Made by a program: the position numbers and the translations under genes. A stretch of 33,975 nt of DNA from Bacteroidaceae bacterium (GTDB taxonomy: Bacteria; Bacteroidota; Bacteroidia; Bacteroidales; Barnesiellaceae_A), in contig JAFXJY010000023.1 of NCBI GenBank assembly GCA_017531985.1, forward strand, positions 1 through 33,975, given 5' to 3'. Numbering within the stretch: the stretch's first letter is position 1; each line of letters opens with the position of its first letter. Under the pieces are notes generated by a model. It was not told where the DNA came from. It saw only the letters and a program-made list of their open reading frames with translations, and did not search any database. Of this stretch, positions 30,635-33,975 are shown in pieces.

Positions 30635-33612
30635 AACCTTTTCTTTACCGCATTGCACAACACTTTTTCAACATCGAAGGGGAATCTCTTTCACACATTG
30701 CATTCGTCTTTCCCAACCGTCGTAGCGGAAAATTCTTTCAGCACTATCTCTCACAGATAGCCGCACGCCCCATCTTCTCGCCTCGTATCCTCACCATCAA
30801 TACACTCATGAGTGAGTTGGCTCAACTTCAACCCATCGACAAACTCGATTTGCTGTTTACACTATACGAAGAGTACATCCGTCTATATCCCACCGACGAA
30901 CCATTCGATCGCTTCGTTTTCTGGGGAGAGATGTTGGCAGGCGACTTCGACGATGTCGATAAATACATGGTTGATGCCCACAAGTTATTTACCAACATTA
31001 AGGACTTAAAAGACTTAGACCAACTCTACCTTGAACCTGAACAGATTGAAGTGATACGTCGTTTCTGGGACACTTACTTTATCCCCGATACCGAAAGCGT
31101 GAAGAAGATAGAGTTCAATCGTCTGTGGAATATCATGTACCAATTATACAACTCGCTCCGCAAGCGATTGTCGGCCGAAGGTACAGGATATGAAGGAATG
31201 ATATTCCGTCATGTTGCCGAAATGGCTCGCCTTGATCAATTGCCCCCTCTCAGGACACTGAATGCAACCTCCGAATGTAATAAAATAGTCTTTGTAGGAT
31301 TCAACGCCCTGACCGAGGCCGAGCGTATCCTACTCGATTATTACAAAAGAAATGGTCAAGGAGACTTTTATTGGGACTACGATGCTCCTACTATGAGTTG
31401 TGACAAAGAGAACCGTGCCGGATATTTCATCGAACGAAATATTTCACAATTTCCTTCACAATATGATGTAACCGAAACCATTACAACAGCTCCGGAAATG
31501 ACTATTATTCCGGTTGCATCGGGCATTGGACAGACCAAGCAAGCAGGCAAGATATTGAAGCAACTATTAAACGAAAACATCATTAATAATGAAAACGCAA
31601 TACGCACAGCAATAGTACTACCCGATGAGGAATTACTTATCCCCACCATATACTCTATTCCCGAGGAGATTGACAACATTAACATAACAATGGGATATTC
31701 CTTGAAAAATTCCTCCATTGCCTCTTTATTCGATGCTATCAGTAACTTGCAACGCCATGTAAGACTCTCCAATGGTCGTGCTTTGTACTATCACATCGAA
31801 GTTTCTGCTATTCTCAATCATCGACTTGTCAAGTCGTGCATAGGTGCAAAAGTGACTGATAGCATACTAAACATAATGAACATCAAGAACATGGCTTATG
31901 TTTTAGCCGACTTCTTGCGTGAACAGCACAGTCTGCTCAACCTTATCTTTACCCCCATTACCACCGACGACAAGATACATGCAGGCAATTATCTGATAGA
32001 CATTCTCGACTATCTCTTGGGAAAAACCTATGACGAGTCACACGACATCGATGATGCTCCCCAAGTGGATGTTAATGTACAAGCACTCGAACACGAATAT
32101 ATCTATCACTACAAGAACATGGTGGTACGGCTCAATGATGTTATTGACTCTCATGGCAGTGTAAGCATGGCAGTAAGCACATATTTTATGCTGTTGGGCA
32201 AACTATCCTTCTCAGTACCATTTGAAGGCGAACCGCTATCAGGACTGCAAGTAATGGGAGTACTCGAAACAAGGGCTCTCGATTTCGACAACATCATCAT
32301 TCTCTCCATGAATGAAGGAACATTTCCCATGAAAAAGGTAGCAGGTAGCTTTATCCCCTACAACCTGCGTCGTGGATTCAACCTCGTTACCACCGAACAT
32401 CAAGACAGCATTTATGCCTACTATTTCTATCGAATGATAGCTCGTGCAAAGCGAGTATATATGTTATACGATAGTCGAACAGAAGGACTTCGACGAGGAG
32501 AAATGAGTCGCTTTATTTACCAATTACAACACCACTATTCACATATATTACCACAATATAAGATAAAGACCATCAACGCTGAACACACATTACAATCGGA
32601 AAGAGTATTGCCCATATCTATCCCCAAGACCGGACGTGTGGCCAATCTCTTGCATCAATACATTGACAATGGTGTAAATAGAGAGCCTTCACTTTCGGCC
32701 AGTGGTATTAAAACCTATCTTAACTGCCCCTTACAGTTCTATATGCAATATATCGAAGGCATCAATACCGAGGATGAAATAAATGAATCGGTCGATAGTA
32801 GCATATTCGGTAGCATCTATCACGATGTAATGGCATGCATATACAACGATATAAAACAACGCTACGGAAGTCGTAACGAGCAAGGTATTATAACAGGTGT
32901 GAACGTTACAAGAGAGCATTTAACTGCCATAATCAACAACCCCGAAGGCATCATGCAACTCATCGAGAAGCGGTTCAATATCATATTTTACCATGCCGAT
33001 GAATCTGCATCAGCACCCCCCCGACTTACAGGTGAAAATCTTATCATTGCACACACCGTACAAGAATACATTATACGCACACTACAATATGATTGCGACA
33101 ACTTCACTCCATTTATATACATAGCATCGGAGTTGGACATAAGAAATCAATACATACAACTCAGCAATGGCAAGAGAGTGCGTTTCAAAGCCTACATCGA
33201 CAGAGTCGATTTTGTAAAAAACCACTTACGCATAGTCGATTATAAAACCGGACGTGACAAAGTAGAATTACCCAACATCGACGAGTTATTCGACAGCAAA
33301 GCACTATACGGGTATGGAGCTATTTTCCAAATTTTACTTTACAGTAAACTATATCAAATAGCCAACCCCGACAACCATGATGCTATACAACCACTCATAT
33401 ACAAGGTTAGCGATGCATTCTCGACACTTGTTCCATCTATCAAGATAGGTACAGAGCAACTAACTGAATACAACATCGTGAAGGATGAATTTGAGAATAA
33501 GCTCAACGAATGCTTGGAGGAACTTTTTGATGAAAAAATCGACTTCGAGCAGACTCAAATACTCGAACACTGCACCTACTGCAACTTCAAGTCCATCTGC
33601 AAACGCAGTTAA
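30631..33612 (+). CDS. AddB-like PD-(D/E)XK nuclease family protein
   Basis: A 993-residue protein resembling AddB, the inactivated-helicase/nuclease subunit of the AddAB break-repair complex. The N-terminal two-thirds have helicase-like folds but no Walker A at FVFPNRRSGKFF. The C-terminal nuclease domain begins at LSASGIKTYLNCPLQFYMQYIEGI (~687-710) and has GSIYHDV, FKAYIDRVDF and the catalytic DYKTGRDK near 870. Cysteines in LNC (~698) and in CTYCNFKSIC (~981-990) can hold a 4Fe-4S cluster as in AddB. AddA is not in the window. It overlaps menA by 4 bases, so translation is coupled. Confidence 0.88.
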   Translation: MKPFLYRIAQHFFNIEGESLSHIAFVFPNRRSGKFFQHYLSQIAARPIFSPRILTINTLMSELAQLQPIDKLDLLFTLYEEYIRLYPTDEPFDRFVFWGEMLAGDFDDVDKYMVDAHKLFTNIKDLKDLDQLYLEPEQIEVIRRFWDTYFIPDTESVKKIEFNRLWNIMYQLYNSLRKRLSAEGTGYEGMIFRHVAEMARLDQLPPLRTLNATSECNKIVFVGFNALTEAERILLDYYKRNGQGDFYWDYDAPTMSCDKENRAGYFIERNISQFPSQYDVTETITTAPEMTIIPVASGIGQTKQAGKILKQLLNENIINNENAIRTAIVLPDEELLIPTIYSIPEEIDNINITMGYSLKNSSIASLFDAISNLQRHVRLSNGRALYYHIEVSAILNHRLVKSCIGAKVTDSILNIMNIKNMAYVLADFLREQHSLLNLIFTPITTDDKIHAGNYLIDILDYLLGKTYDESHDIDDAPQVDVNVQALEHEYIYHYKNMVVRLNDVIDSHGSVSMAVSTYFMLLGKLSFSVPFEGEPLSGLQVMGVLETRALDFDNIIILSMNEGTFPMKKVAGSFIPYNLRRGFNLVTTEHQDSIYAYYFYRMIARAKRVYMLYDSRTEGLRRGEMSRFIYQLQHHYSHILPQYKIKTINAEHTLQSERVLPISIPKTGRVANLLHQYIDNGVNREPSLSASGIKTYLNCPLQFYMQYIEGINTEDEINESVDSSIFGSIYHDVMACIYNDIKQRYGSRNEQGIITGVNVTREHLTAIINNPEGIMQLIEKRFNIIFYHADESASAPPRLTGENLIIAHTVQEYIIRTLQYDCDNFTPFIYIASELDIRNQYIQLSNGKRVRFKAYIDRVDFVKNHLRIVDYKTGRDKVELPNIDELFDSKALYGYGAIFQILLYSKLYQIANPDNHDAIQPLIYKVSDAFSTLVPSIKIGTEQLTEYNIVKDEFENKLNECLEELFDEKIDFEQTQILEHCTYCNFKSICKRS

Positions 33613-33843
33613 CAGCTATCACCACCAACAAGAGTTATTCTTGATGCTGAACATAATCGCAATAGTTTATTGTAAAAAATAATCAGCTTACAACATCACG
33701 ACAATTATTGCTCTACACATACTCACATATCCACAATGCAGCCAATGGTAGCTATCGGCTATCTCAACACCCTCTCCGCTGCGTTGAGGTGGTGTTGTTG
33801 CAGTGTCTTACTTCGATTAGAGAGGGGATAGGTAGGTGGTTAT
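33613..33843. other. Gene-free gap before the rRNA operon terminator
   Basis: No gene or promoter is evident. Around 33767-33802 there are overlapping alternative inverted repeats (CTCAAC/GTTGAG and CAACACC/GGTGTTG) that might stop transcription from the AddB-like gene, but without a T run. Confidence 0.4.
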
Positions 33844-33883
33844 AAAAAAACATCGCCCCGAGAACGTTTGTTCTCAGGGCGAT
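33844..33883 (-). terminator. Rho-independent terminator of the rRNA operon
   Basis: A 14-bp stem (33870-33883 with 33852-33865) and a 4-base loop are followed by seven T on the minus strand. The one imperfect pair is G.U only in minus-strand RNA. It lies just beyond the 3' end of the 5S rRNA. Confidence 0.88.
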
Positions 33884-33886
33884 TTA

Positions 33887-33975
<89 letters not shown>

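Overview
The window looks like a chromosomal segment of a gut-type Bacteroidales bacterium (phylum Bacteroidota). The evidence is gene content (DUF4491 protein, EndA-type secreted nuclease, patatin fused to an outer-membrane barrel, AddB-like PD-(D/E)XK protein, MenA), the near absence of Shine-Dalgarno sequences, and repeated promoters of the Bacteroidota type. These promoters carry a -7 box TAnnTTTG, several with TTTG or TTG placed 19-21 bases upstream. The species cannot be named from this sequence.

Layout. 1-530: gene-free DNA with hairpins and one copy of a dispersed repeat. 533-2638 (minus): HD-domain protein, ilvE and a DUF4491 membrane protein. 2908-5065 (plus): a two-gene operon joining a sugar-kinase-like/RapZ C-terminal fusion to a sugar-1-phosphate nucleotidyltransferase, a probable amino-sugar salvage pair. 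5066-5476: AT-rich gap with a candidate small RNA. 5477-8065 (minus): clpB. 8354-10307 (plus): a YiiX-like lipoprotein lacking its expected catalytic Cys, rsmG and a metallo-beta-lactamase-fold hydrolase. 10377-10865 (minus): a thioredoxin-like protein without CxxC. 11198-13513 (plus): patatin/BamA-type protein.

13630-13879 holds three tandem tRNA-Arg(ACG) genes. They are followed by an accessory-looking stretch: a structured gene-free region, a CbxX/CfxQ-type AAA ATPase interrupted by a -1 frameshift exactly at a T TTT TTC heptamer, and a Sel1-repeat protein. A second copy of the dispersed repeat and an orphan CpsB-type phosphatase follow.

19379-22894 (plus): dicarboxylate/amino-acid symporter, acyl-CoA synthetase and a stand-alone PAS protein. 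22982-27020 (minus): a complete tripartite efflux operon (TolC, HlyD/EmrA and MFS proteins) with overlapping stop/start codons and a palindrome in its leader. 27555-33612 (plus): secreted endonuclease I, a lipoprotein, menA and an AddB-like nuclease. The right edge cuts a 5S rRNA on the minus strand, with its rRNA-operon terminator intact.

The strongest candidates for something new are the frameshifted AAA/Sel1 pair next to the tRNA-Arg array, the kinase-RapZ fusion paired with a nucleotidyltransferase, the candidate small RNA near 5.2 kb, and the two-copy hairpin repeat. All calls come from reading the sequence; no database search was possible.
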